From NCBI RefSeq assembly GCF_024753135.1, contig NZ_JANUGP010000013.1, positions 124,001 through 188,000 on the forward strand: a stretch of 64,000 nucleotides of DNA, in the 5' to 3' direction. The stretch comes from Streptomyces pyxinicus. Its GTDB lineage: Bacteria > Actinomycetota > Actinomycetes > Streptomycetales > Streptomycetaceae. Position numbers and translations under genes: made by a program. Under the pieces are notes generated by a model. The model did no database searches. It saw only the letters and a list, made by a program, of their open reading frames with translations, and was not told the origin of the DNA. Position 1 is the first letter of the stretch. Every line of letters starts with the position of its first letter. Below, one piece after another: positions 45,313 to 53,405 of the stretch.

Positions 45313-46173
45313 CTACCAGGTCCGGGAGCTGTGGCGCTCGGGCCGCCCGGCCGGGGCGCGGCGCCGGCGGGGGACAGGACGGCGGCCGGTGGACGGCGCG
45401 ACGGCCGGGACGCCGGCTTCGGGCCGGGCCGGTGCTGCGGCCGGACGGCCGGTGATCATCAGCGGATCGAAGATCACGGCCACGGCCAGCAGGAGCAGGA
45501 AGGCGAGCGGGCCGATCAGCATCGGTGCGAGTACGGACGCCTCCGGGCCGCCGGCGGCGTGGGCGGGGCCGTCGAGCCGGACGCTGAGGGCGGCCATGCC
45601 GGTGTAGTGCATGCCGCTGACCGCGAGGGCCATGACCAGGCTCGCCCCGAGGTTTCCCCGGAAGCCCCGCGCGCGTGCGGCGGCCCACAGGGCGGCGGTG
45701 GCCGCCACGACCGCTATGGCGACGGACGCGGTGACGACGAGTGTGTTGTACGCGAACCGGCCGTGGAAGTGCATGCCGGCCATGCCGAGGTAGTGCATCG
45801 AGGCGATGCCGAGCCCGGTGACCGTGCCGCCGGTGACCAGGGCGGTGCCGGTGGCGCCCCGGTAGCCCACGATGAAGACCCCGACGCCGGCCATGACGAC
45901 GGCGACGGCGAGGCTCGCACCGGTCATCGGCCCGTCGTAGTCGATCCGGGTTTCCTGGATCCCGAAGCCCGTCATCGCGACGAAGTGCGTCGTCCATGTG
46001 CAGGAGCCGATCGCGGCGGCGCCGAGGGCCAGCCACACCGGCCTGCGGGCGGGTCCGGCCAGTCGGGAGCGGGCGATGCAGCGCAGTCCCAGGGCGCTTC
46101 CCAGGCAGGCCATCACACAGGCCACCAACGGGGTGGCGGCCCCGTAGCCGAATCCGTCGACCGTGCCCCGCAT
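45313..46173 (-). CDS. MHYT-domain membrane sensor protein
   Basis: A 286-residue membrane protein with the MHYT sensor domain, proposed to bind copper and sense O2, CO or NO. About seven helices; the diagnostic motifs appear three times: TTHFVAM, SMHYLGM and GMHYTGM. No GGDEF, EAL or kinase domain is attached, only a Pro/Arg-rich C-terminal tail of 50 residues, so it must act alone or through a partner. The ATG at 46173 (MRGTVDGFGYG) begins just before the first helix and is preferred over longer frames. It diverges from the GDPD gene. Confidence 0.88.
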   Translation of the reverse strand: MRGTVDGFGYGAATPLVACVMACLGSALGLRCIARSRLAGPARRPVWLALGAAAIGSCTWTTHFVAMTGFGIQETRIDYDGPMTGASLAVAVVMAGVGVFIVGYRGATGTALVTGGTVTGLGIASMHYLGMAGMHFHGRFAYNTLVVTASVAIAVVAATAALWAAARARGFRGNLGASLVMALAVSGMHYTGMAALSVRLDGPAHAAGGPEASVLAPMLIGPLAFLLLLAVAVIFDPLMITGRPAAAPARPEAGVPAVAPSTGRRPVPRRRRAPAGRPERHSSRTW

Positions 46174-46448
46174 TCGCGGCCGCCCTTCCGCTCTTCGCGT
46201 CCCGGAATCCCTGCCGTTCGCCCCGTCCCAGGACCGCGCGGCGGTCAGGGTTGTGGCAGAAAGTATGACCTCCACCGGAATGGTCGAACGACTTTCCGGC
46301 AAAGAAACACGGCCTTGCCGCAGTTGTGGGGCATTGGTGAGCGGAGTTGGGTGACCGCACGCATCCTGTGCCCGTCGCGCGCCGGGTGCCGATGACCCGG
46401 TGCTGTCAGTCTGGTGCTGTCGGTATTCGCTCGACGTGAGGAGTCTGC

Positions 46449-47321
46449 ATGCACGCGCGCGTGATGGCCGCCACGGCCGCGGCGGTCCTGGGGGCGGCGC
46501 TGACGCTGCTGAGCCCGACCTCCGGCGCCCGGGCCGGCGAGATCCGCACCCCCACCGTGGTCGCCCACCGGGGTGCCTCCGCCTACGCTCCCGAGAACAC
46601 GCTCGCCTCGATCGACAAGGCGGCCCGGCTGGGCTTCACCTGGGTGGAGAACGACGTCCAGCGCACCAAGGACGGCGAGCTGGTCGTCATCCACGACGAC
46701 AGTCTGGAGCGCACGACGAACGTGGAGGACGTCTTCCCCGGCCGGGCGCCGTGGAAGGTGAAGGACTTCACCGCGGCCGAGATCGCCCGCCTGGACGCGG
46801 GCAGCTGGTTCGCACCCGTTTACGCGGGCACGCGCGTGCCGACACTGGAGCAGTACATGCGCCGAGTCGAACACAATCACGAGAGCCTCGTCCTGGAGAT
46901 CAAGAACCCGGAGCTGTACCCGGGCATCGAACAGCAGATCCTCAAGCTGCTGGGCAACGAGGGCTGGCTGGGCCGCGGCCACCTCGGCAGGCTCGTCGTG
47001 CAGAGCTTCAGCGCCGACAGCGTGCGGACGGTGCACGAACTGAAACCCGCGCTCACCACCGCCTACCTCGGTACGCCCTCCCTGTCGCAGTTGCACGACT
47101 ACGCTCGCTTCATCGACCTCGTGAACCCCTCCTACGACACGATCTCCCTGCGCTACGTCGCGGCGGTGCACGCCGTCGACGGGCCGCACGGCAGGCCGCT
47201 CGGGGTCTTCGCGTGGACGGTGAACGACGCGGCCACCGCTCGCAAGGTCGACGGTTACAAGGTCGACGGGGTCATCACCAACAAGCCCGACGTGGTGCGG
47301 GCGGCGCTGGGCTCGGGCTGA
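46449..47321 (+). CDS. secreted glycerophosphodiester phosphodiesterase
   Basis: Hydrolyses glycerophosphodiesters to glycerol 3-phosphate and an alcohol outside the cell. The 290-residue protein has a signal peptide (about 1-29, ending GARA). The GDPD TIM barrel shows VVAHRGASAYAPENTLASI (catalytic His40), WVENDVQRTKDGELVVIHDD (metal ligands and second His), LEIKNPE, and the C-terminal VFAWTVNDAATARKVDGYKVDGVITNKPD. GAGGAG lies 5 bases before the ATG at 46449. It probably scavenges phospholipid or teichoic-acid breakdown products (inference). Confidence 0.94.
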   Translation: MHARVMAATAAAVLGAALTLLSPTSGARAGEIRTPTVVAHRGASAYAPENTLASIDKAARLGFTWVENDVQRTKDGELVVIHDDSLERTTNVEDVFPGRAPWKVKDFTAAEIARLDAGSWFAPVYAGTRVPTLEQYMRRVEHNHESLVLEIKNPELYPGIEQQILKLLGNEGWLGRGHLGRLVVQSFSADSVRTVHELKPALTTAYLGTPSLSQLHDYARFIDLVNPSYDTISLRYVAAVHAVDGPHGRPLGVFAWTVNDAATARKVDGYKVDGVITNKPDVVRAALGSG

Positions 47322-47331
47322 GCCGGCGGCG

Positions 47332-47354
47332 TTGTCAGTGCCGGGCCGTACCGT
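47332..47354 (+). promoter_or_regulatory. RecA-NDp/PafBC-type leaderless promoter of ogt
   Basis: TTGTCAGTG (47332-47340), 8 bases, TACCGT (47349-47354), then 6 bases to the ATG at 47361. Exact consensus match. Confidence 0.85.
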
Positions 47355-47360
47355 GGGCGC

Positions 47361-47915
47361 ATGGACAGCCTCGGGCAGGATGAGCAGCGGGTCGTGTGGG
47401 CCGTCGTGGACAGCGACATCGGCCCGCTGATGCTGGCGGCGACACGCGACGGCCTGGTCAACGTGGTCTTCCACGCCACGGACGCGGTGCGCGACCGCGC
47501 CCTGGAGCGGCTGACGGCCCGGCTGGGCGGTGCCCCGCTGGAGGACCCGGGTGCGCCGCTGCTGGCCGAGGCGATACGGCAGCTCCGGGCCTACTTCGCC
47601 GGCGAGCGCAGCGACTTCGATCTGCCGCTGGACTGGTCGCTGATCTCCGGATTCAACCGGCAGGTGCTGCGCGAACTGGCCACCGGGGTGCCGTACGGAA
47701 ACGTCGTGGGGTACGGCGAGCTGGCCGGCCGGGTCGGGCAGCCCGGCGGGGCGCAGGCTGTGGGCGCGGCGATGGGTGCCAACCCGCTGCCGCTCGTGGT
47801 GCCCTGCCACCGGGTGGTCGAGAGCGACGGCGGGATCGGAGGGTTCGGCGGCGGCCTGGAGACCAAACGCAAACTGCTCGCGCTGGAGGGCGTGCTTCCC
47901 GAGCCGCTGTTCTGA
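47361..47915 (+). CDS. ogt: methylated-DNA--[protein]-cysteine S-methyltransferase
   Basis: Suicide repair protein that takes alkyl groups from O6-alkylguanine onto its own cysteine. The 184-residue protein has an N-terminal RNase-H-like part and a C-terminal winged-helix domain with PYGNVVGYGELAGRVGQPGGAQAVGAAMGANPLPLVVPCHRVV; the acceptor is Cys149 in PCHRV. GGFGGGLETKRKLLALEG ends the family core. There is no ribosome-binding site and the -10 box ends 6 bases before the ATG, so the mRNA is probably leaderless. The promoter matches the DNA-damage consensus, fitting its job. Confidence 0.95.
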   Translation: MDSLGQDEQRVVWAVVDSDIGPLMLAATRDGLVNVVFHATDAVRDRALERLTARLGGAPLEDPGAPLLAEAIRQLRAYFAGERSDFDLPLDWSLISGFNRQVLRELATGVPYGNVVGYGELAGRVGQPGGAQAVGAAMGANPLPLVVPCHRVVESDGGIGGFGGGLETKRKLLALEGVLPEPLF

Positions 47916-47928
47916 CCTTCAGGGGCGT

Positions 47929-48354
47929 CTAGGTGTCGTAGTGCCGGGCCTCGAAGACGTTGCCGTCGGGGTCCCGGAAGTAGAAGTTGCGGACGGCCTC
48001 GCCGCGGGCGCCGAACGAGTCGTGTCCGATGTCGCTCAGCGGGACACCGTGCTCCGCCAGCCTCGCGCGCAGGGCGTCGAAGGCATCGGCGGGCAGGGCG
48101 AGGCACACGTGGTTGACGGGATGGCCCGCGCTGTCGGCCGAGCCGGGGACCATCCGCATGTGGCCGGCGAAGTCGTGCGGGGCGAGGTCCAGGATCGTCT
48201 CCTCGTTGACCCGGACGGACGGGAAGCTCACCTTGCCCGCGGCGAACTCGGCGACCCGTAGAGGTTCGAGACCGACGGCCTCCGCGTAGAAACCGGCGGC
48301 GGCGACGGGATCGGCCACCCACAGGACGACGTGGTCGAGGCGTGTGCTCGTCAT
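47929..48354 (-). CDS. VOC-family (glyoxalase/bleomycin-resistance-like) protein
   Basis: A 141-residue vicinal-oxygen-chelate-fold protein. Two beta-alpha-beta-beta-beta modules are visible: STRLDHVVLWVADPVAAAGFYAEAVGLEPL (His metal ligand at about residue 7) and HPVNHVCLALPADAFDALRARLAEHG, ending YFRDPDGNVFEARHYD with the conserved Glu. Such proteins are dioxygenases, isomerases or drug-binding proteins; the substrate is unknown. It converges on ogt with a 13-bp gap. Confidence 0.88.
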   Translation of the reverse strand: MTSTRLDHVVLWVADPVAAAGFYAEAVGLEPLRVAEFAAGKVSFPSVRVNEETILDLAPHDFAGHMRMVPGSADSAGHPVNHVCLALPADAFDALRARLAEHGVPLSDIGHDSFGARGEAVRNFYFRDPDGNVFEARHYDT

Positions 48355-48450
48355 GGCTCCAGGCTGGTGGCGGGCCGCACAGGCCGCAAGCGTTTAGCGG
48401 CGCCCCGCACCCGCCAGAGATGAGGAAGGACCGTCGGACGGGAGGCCTGC

Positions 48451-49359
48451 GTGGTGCTGGTGGTGTCGGAAGAAGTCCGGGAGGCGATCGACGCGCGGCG
48501 GCCGGTGGTGGCCCTGGAGTCCACGATCATCGCGCACGGCCTGCCCCGCCCGCGCAATCTGCGGGTGGCGTCGGAGCTGGAGGAGACCGTGCGGCGGGAA
48601 GGCGCGGTCCCGGCGACCGTGGCCGTTCTGGACGGACGTCCCCGGGTCGGCCTGGACAAGGCACAGCTGGAGCGGATCGCGAATGACGAGGGCATCCGCA
48701 AGCTGGGCCACCGTGATCTGCCGCCGGCCGTGGCGACGGGGGCCAGCGGAGCGACGACGGTGTCCGCGACAGCGCAGCTGGCCGCGCTGGCCGGCGTGCG
48801 GGTGTTCGCGACCGGCGGGCTGGGCGGCGTCCACCGGGAGTGGACGGTCACACAGGACGAGTCGGCCGACCTGGGGCTGCTGGCGCACACGCGGATCACG
48901 GTGGTGTGCGCGGGCGTGAAGTCGATCCTGGACGTCCCCGCGACACTGCAACGCCTGGAGACGCTGGGCGTGACCGTCGCCGGGTACGGCACGGACCGCT
49001 TCCCCGGGTTCTACCTGGCCGACTCGGGTCACCCGGTCGACTGGACACTGAGCACACCGGAGCAGGTCGCCGAGGTCATGCGGGCCCAGGACGCGCTGGG
49101 CGCGCCGGAGTCGGCGCTGATCGTGGCCAACCCCGTGCCGGAGGCGGAACAGCTCGATCCCGAACTGCACGCGCGCGTGCTCGCCGACGCGGTCGCCGCC
49201 TGCGCGGAGCAGGGCGTCACCGGGCAGGCGGTCACGCCGTTCCTGCTGGACCATCTGGTCCGGCACACGGACGGCGCGTCCCTGAGCGCCAACCTGGCGG
49301 CCGTGCGGGGCAACGTACGGCTGGCGGCGCGGATCGCCGCCGCGTGGACCGAGGAGTGA
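48451..49359 (+). CDS. psuG: pseudouridine-5'-phosphate glycosidase
   Basis: Cleaves pseudouridine 5'-phosphate to uracil and ribose 5-phosphate (the reaction is reversible). The 302-residue protein matches the PsuG/indigoidine-synthase-A-like family: VALESTIIAHGLPRPRN near residue 18, ATVAVLDGRPRVGL, FATGGLGGVHRE, DLGLLAHTRITVVCAGVKSILDVPATLQRLETLGV and VTPFLLDHLV. GGGAGG lies 7 bases before the GTG at 48451. The stop overlaps the start of a PfkB-type kinase, which likely makes its substrate. The pair recycles nucleosides from RNA turnover. Confidence 0.93.
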   Translation: MVLVVSEEVREAIDARRPVVALESTIIAHGLPRPRNLRVASELEETVRREGAVPATVAVLDGRPRVGLDKAQLERIANDEGIRKLGHRDLPPAVATGASGATTVSATAQLAALAGVRVFATGGLGGVHREWTVTQDESADLGLLAHTRITVVCAGVKSILDVPATLQRLETLGVTVAGYGTDRFPGFYLADSGHPVDWTLSTPEQVAEVMRAQDALGAPESALIVANPVPEAEQLDPELHARVLADAVAACAEQGVTGQAVTPFLLDHLVRHTDGASLSANLAAVRGNVRLAARIAAAWTEE

Positions 49360-50282
49360 CCGCCGGGCGGCACGGCGGTGCGCTGCTGGTCGTCGGGGAC
49401 GTGGTCACGGATGTGGTCGCCCGGCACCGGGGGCCGCTCGCGGCCGGCACCGACACGGCCGCCGTGATCCGGACGCTGCCGGGCGGCGCAGGCGCCAACG
49501 TGGCGTGCTGGGCGGCGTACACCGGGTGCGCGGACGTACGGCTGCTGGGCCGGGTCGGCGCGGACTCGGCCGCGTGGCACGAGCGCGAGCTGGTGGCGGC
49601 CGGGGTGCGGCCCCGGCTGATCGTCGACCCCGAGGCGGCGACCGGGACGGTGGTCTGCCTGGTGGACACGGGCGCGGCGGCCGAGCGGACGTTCCTGTCG
49701 GACAGCGGGGCGTCGTTACGGCTGGAGCCCGGCGACTGGTCGGACGGGTTGCTGGACGGCGTGGCCCGGTTGCATTTGTCGGGCTATCTGCTGTTCTCCG
49801 AGTCGAGCCGCGCACTCGCCGAGACGGCGCTCGCGGCGGCCCGCGCGCGGGCTGTGCCGGTCAGCCTCGACCCCGCGTCGGCGGGCTTCCTGGCGGAGTG
49901 GGGCGTGGACCGCTTTCTCGCGTTCGCGGAGGGACTCGACGTGCTCGTGCCCAGCCGGGACGAGGCGTGTCTGCTCACGGGACTGCCGGATCCGGCGGAC
50001 GCGGCGGCGAAGCTGAGCCGTCTCGTGCCGCTGGTGGTCGCCAAGGCGGGGGCGGACGGGGCACTGGTGGCGCGCCGCGGTGCCGTGGACGCCCGGGTGC
50101 CGGCCCCGCTGGCGGCGCCGCGGGACACCACCGGCGCCGGTGACGCCTTCACCGGCGCGTTCCTCGCGGCCCTGGTCGCAGGCGCGGAGCCGCGGGAGGC
50201 GGCGGCACAGGGGTGCCGGGCGGGGGCCGATGCGGTGCGGCGAGAGGGCGGGAGACCGCCCAGGGAAGACGGTGGTGGCTGA
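49356..50282 (+). CDS. PfkB-family kinase, probable pseudouridine kinase
   Basis: A 308-residue ribokinase-family protein translated from a GTG overlapping the psuG stop (GTGA). VVGDVVTDVVARH and LPGGAGANVACWAAYTGC (about 43-60) form the substrate side, and APRDTTGAGDAFTGAFLAAL (about 258-277) carries the catalytic Asp. In known systems the partner of PsuG is the PfkB-type kinase PsuK, which phosphorylates pseudouridine, so that role is inferred from context. A dedicated transporter is not seen nearby. The substrate specificity cannot be read from sequence alone. Confidence 0.87.
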   Translation: MTAGRHGGALLVVGDVVTDVVARHRGPLAAGTDTAAVIRTLPGGAGANVACWAAYTGCADVRLLGRVGADSAAWHERELVAAGVRPRLIVDPEAATGTVVCLVDTGAAAERTFLSDSGASLRLEPGDWSDGLLDGVARLHLSGYLLFSESSRALAETALAAARARAVPVSLDPASAGFLAEWGVDRFLAFAEGLDVLVPSRDEACLLTGLPDPADAAAKLSRLVPLVVAKAGADGALVARRGAVDARVPAPLAAPRDTTGAGDAFTGAFLAALVAGAEPREAAAQGCRAGADAVRREGGRPPREDGGG

Positions 50283-50416
50283 GACCGGGGGCCGCGTACG
50301 GACGCGTATGCCTGACGTGCCGTCACCGGTCGCGGCGCGCACGGGGGCGAGGCGGGCTGACGGGGACGGTGACCGACACCGGCTCCTGCCGCGTCGGGTC
50401 CCTGCCCGAGTGCCGG

Positions 50417-51232
50417 CTACTCCCTCCTGCCCCATGCGGAGATCATCGGTGCGGTGGCCAGGTCCATCCCACCGCCCTCGACGTTGGCGAGGTGCTGGTC
50501 GATCTCCTCGTCGGTGGCAAGCCCCGCGGTGACCAGCCGCTCGCGGATCTGACGGACCGTGGCGGCCTCCAGGGCGGTGCAGGCGGGTGAGGTCACCGGG
50601 AAGTAGGCATCGGCCCGCACGTCCCGCAGACCGGCGTCACGGAGCAGCCGCGGCAGCTTGCGGCCGTACGCCAGATCGGCGCCGCGCTCGGCGAGCAGGG
50701 AACGGAAGCCCTGACGCAGCCGGTTGGCGAGCCGCTGCTCGGGGCCGTGTTCGTCGGGGCAGATCAGCGGCTGCAGGGCGGGGTCGGCGTCCTCGATCAG
50801 CAGCCGTCCGCCGGGCCGCAGCGCCTGGATCATGGACCGCAAGGCGCGCTCCCGGTCCGGGACATGGACCAGAACGAGCCGGGCGTGGACCAGGTCGAAG
50901 CCCTCCCCCGGTGGCTCCTCGACGCCCACGTCGTGGACGCGGACGTCCACCGGTGGGCGCGCCGCGGGGGTGAGCCGCGAGGTGTCGATGTCGGTGGCGA
51001 CGATCCGCCCGGCCGGGCCGACCCGCGTCGCGAGCCACGACACCACGGAGGTGCCGCCCGCCCCCACCTCCCAGCAGCGCCATCCGGGTTCGATGCCGAG
51101 CCCCTCGATGTGCCGGAAGGTCGTGGGATCGAAGAGGGTGGCGAAGGCGTCGAAGCGCCTGCCCGCCTCGCTCTGCTGGTTGTCGAGGAGATACCCGTCG
51201 GACGGCGTCATGTGCGTGATCATCCCAGTCAT
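50417..51232 (-). CDS. class I SAM-dependent methyltransferase
   Basis: A 271-residue methyltransferase. The SAM-binding motif I is WEVGAGGTSVVSWLATRVG (about residues 52-70), followed by VATDIDTSRL (motif II, ribose-binding Asp) and FDLVHARLVLVHVPDRERAL (motif III/IV). DPTTFRHIEGLGIEPGW precedes motif I, a form common in Streptomyces methyltransferases close to UbiE/COQ5. The substrate is unknown. Three in-frame ATGs are possible (51232, 51223, 51211); I take 51232, with GAGGGGG upstream. The TAG stop lies within the convergent region after the psuG-kinase pair. Confidence 0.87.
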   Translation of the reverse strand: MTGMITHMTPSDGYLLDNQQSEAGRRFDAFATLFDPTTFRHIEGLGIEPGWRCWEVGAGGTSVVSWLATRVGPAGRIVATDIDTSRLTPAARPPVDVRVHDVGVEEPPGEGFDLVHARLVLVHVPDRERALRSMIQALRPGGRLLIEDADPALQPLICPDEHGPEQRLANRLRQGFRSLLAERGADLAYGRKLPRLLRDAGLRDVRADAYFPVTSPACTALEAATVRQIRERLVTAGLATDEEIDQHLANVEGGGMDLATAPMISAWGRRE

Positions 51233-51388
51233 CGCCGGTCTCGCCCCCTCGGCATGCTCCGTCCACAGGCGGGAACAAAGCGGAACGCGCTGTTCCCACA
51301 GGCTTTTCCGCGTCGGCCGCTCGGCTGGCATGCTTGCGGGGCAAGGCGCGGAAGCGGTGAGCGGGGAGATCCACGCGAGGAGATCCAG

Positions 51389-52516
51389 ATGTCCATGGCA
51401 GGAAACCTGCGGAAGGTCACGGGGTTGAGCAGGGTAGGCGGCCTGCGCAGGGTGGCACGGCTGGCACGGCGTCGGCCGCGCGTGGACCTGAGCCATCCCG
51501 CCAGGTCGCCGCTGGGCTCGTCGGTGGTGAACTGCGTGATGTACCAGGACGGGGAGCGCGTACCGGAGTGCGCCGACCTGGTGGATGCCGTGCGACTGGT
51601 GCGCAAGCGCGGCGACGGGTTCGTCTGGCTCGGTCTGCACGAGCCGACGGACGCCGAGTTCGCGGACATCGCGGAGCTGTTCGACCTGCATCCGCTGGCG
51701 GTGGAGAACGCGGTCGAGGCGCATCAGCGTCCGAAGCTGGAGCACTACGGGAACACGCTCTTCGCGGTGTTCAAGACGGTCTGCTACGTCGAGCACGAAC
51801 AACTGACGGCGACCAGCGAGGTGGTGGACACCGGCGAGATCATGGTGTTCGTCGGTGAGGACTTCGTGATCACGGTGCGCCACGGGCGGCATGGCTCGCT
51901 GGGGCCGCTGCGCGAGGAGCTGGAGTCTGATCCGCGGCAGCTCGCCAAGGGGCCGGCGGCGGTGCTGCACGCGATCGCCGACCATGTCGTGGACGAGTAC
52001 CTGAGCGTCACGGACGCCGTGCAGGCCGACATCGACCAGGTCGAGACGGAGGTGTTCTCGGAGAACGGCGCACGGCTCGATCCGGGCCGCATCTACCAGA
52101 TGAAGCGTGAGCTGCTGGAGCTGAAGCGGGCGGTGGTGCCGCTCGGCCGTCCGGTGGAGGATCTGGCGACCCGGCCCATCCGGGTCGTGGACCCGGAGAT
52201 ACAGGCCTACTTCCGGGATGTGCTCGACCATCTGATTCGGGCGAAGGAGCAGATCGCCGCGTTCGACGAACTGCTCAACTCGATCCTGCAGGCGCATCTC
52301 GCGCAGGTGACCGTCGCGCAGAACGAGGACATGCGGAAGATCACGGCCTGGGCGGCGGTGATCGCCGTGCCGACCATGGTGTGCGGGGTCTACGGCATGA
52401 ACTTCGACCACATGCCGGAGCTGCGCTGGCGGTTCGGCTACCCGCTGATCATGACCCTGATGGCAGGGATCTGCGTGGCCCTGTACCGGGGCTTCCGGCG
52501 CAACGGGTGGCTCTGA
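51389..52516 (+). CDS. corA: magnesium/cobalt transporter CorA
   Basis: A 375-residue CorA-family divalent-cation channel. The long cytoplasmic N-terminal funnel contains FVWLGLHEPTDAEF, HPLAVENAVEAHQRPKLEHYGNTLFAVFKTV and VDEYLSVTDAVQADIDQVETEVF. The C terminus has two membrane helices with the pore signature YGMNFDHMPE (about residue 336). The first 40 residues are basic and variable. GAGGAG lies 6 bases before the ATG at 51389. It is divergent from the methyltransferase gene. Confidence 0.95.
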   Translation: MSMAGNLRKVTGLSRVGGLRRVARLARRRPRVDLSHPARSPLGSSVVNCVMYQDGERVPECADLVDAVRLVRKRGDGFVWLGLHEPTDAEFADIAELFDLHPLAVENAVEAHQRPKLEHYGNTLFAVFKTVCYVEHEQLTATSEVVDTGEIMVFVGEDFVITVRHGRHGSLGPLREELESDPRQLAKGPAAVLHAIADHVVDEYLSVTDAVQADIDQVETEVFSENGARLDPGRIYQMKRELLELKRAVVPLGRPVEDLATRPIRVVDPEIQAYFRDVLDHLIRAKEQIAAFDELLNSILQAHLAQVTVAQNEDMRKITAWAAVIAVPTMVCGVYGMNFDHMPELRWRFGYPLIMTLMAGICVALYRGFRRNGWL

Positions 52517-52530
52517 CGGAGCGCCGTTCT

Positions 52531-52546
52531 CGCCGACGTGTCGGCG
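52531..52546. terminator. small hairpin after corA
   Basis: Arms CGCCGA (52531-52536) and TCGGCG (52541-52546) with a 4-base loop, 15 bases past the corA stop and before the convergent gene. A second imperfect hairpin follows near 52559-52579. Weak evidence. Confidence 0.4.
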
Positions 52547-52587
52547 TCTGACGGTGGTCGGCGGAGCACCGCTTCGCCGGCGGTCTC

Positions 52588-53229
52588 TCAGCCGACCCAG
52601 GCGGGGTGGCGCGGGTCGTCGGCTCGGACCAGCACGTCCGCCGCCGCGGCCGGGTCCGTCTCGGACTCGTAGCGTTCGAAGGCGGGGAGCGTCCAGTGCT
52701 CGGCCTCGGGAGTACGGCGGCGCAAGGCGCCCGGAGAAAGGAGGACGTGGACGGTCAGATCGAAGGGGAACCAGTGGCGGAGCAGGAGGGGGCCGTGGAG
52801 CAGCAGGATGCCGCCGGGCGGGAGTGTGACGTAGGAGCTGCGGGTCGCCCGGTCGGTGGCCGGGTCCCACAGGTCGGGCAGGATGCGCCCGCTGCCTCCG
52901 GGGTCGAGCGGGGCGAAGACCTCGCGCCACAGGGCGCCGGTGTCGAACCATCCGCCGTAGTACGACTCCGCGTCCCGCCGCCCGTGTTCCAGGCGCAGCG
53001 AGTTGGGACGCAGGAAACCCTCGGCACCGACGACGAGCGAGGGACGGCCGCGCACCCGCAGCGCCTCCCCGACCAACTCGGCGAGGTCTCCGGGGCGGCC
53101 GGCCGGTGCCCCGTCGAAGGCGACGCGCGGCCAAGAACCCCCGTCGGCCGGCTCCAGGCCGGTCAGACGGTCGGCGAGGAGTTCGGCGAGCCGGTCCCAG
53201 GTGATCGCTTCGAGTCGCACAGGGACCAT
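52588..53229 (-). CDS. uridine-kinase-like protein with altered P-loop
   Basis: A 213-residue protein resembling the P-loop uridine/phosphoribulokinase-like proteins often annotated as uridine kinase in Streptomyces. PRVAFDGAPAGRPGDLAELV (about 34-53) occupies the Walker A place, but the expected Gly-Lys-Ser/Thr is changed to Gly-Arg-Pro, so nucleotide binding may be impaired. Downstream segments match the fold: VVGAEGFLRPNSLRLEHGRRDAESYYGGWFD, LPPGGILLLHGPLLLRHWFPFDLTVHVLLS and RYESETDPAAAADVLVRADDPRHP. The real function is uncertain. It has no operon partner. Confidence 0.75.
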   Translation of the reverse strand: MVPVRLEAITWDRLAELLADRLTGLEPADGGSWPRVAFDGAPAGRPGDLAELVGEALRVRGRPSLVVGAEGFLRPNSLRLEHGRRDAESYYGGWFDTGALWREVFAPLDPGGSGRILPDLWDPATDRATRSSYVTLPPGGILLLHGPLLLRHWFPFDLTVHVLLSPGALRRRTPEAEHWTLPAFERYESETDPAAAADVLVRADDPRHPAWVG

Positions 53230-53405
53230 GATGCCGGGTGGCCCGAGTGGCCGGTGCGGGCGGCCGCCGTGGCGCGGGGCTGACGGTCAGGCGGGGCAGT
53301 CGACCGACCGGCGGGGCGAGAGCAGGGCGCGCAGATGCATGTCGCTCCAGGCGCGGGTGGCGGTAAGGAGGGGGATCGGGGTGCGACCAAGAGAGGTGAG
53401 ACAGT

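Noticed and set aside
46400..46448. PafBC motif before the GDPD gene (CTGTCAGT and CTGTCGGT)
   Set aside because: Two copies of TGCTGTCRGT are present, but neither has TANNNT at 8 bases; a normal ribosome-binding site is present.
48255..48290. tRNA-like T-loop sequence GGTTCGAGACC
   Set aside because: It lies inside the VOC-family gene and no acceptor, D or anticodon stems can be built around it.
50417..53134. 905-residue minus-strand frame
   Set aside because: Only the part from 51232 to 50417 is a methyltransferase; the rest is the shadow of corA and of the uridine-kinase-like gene.
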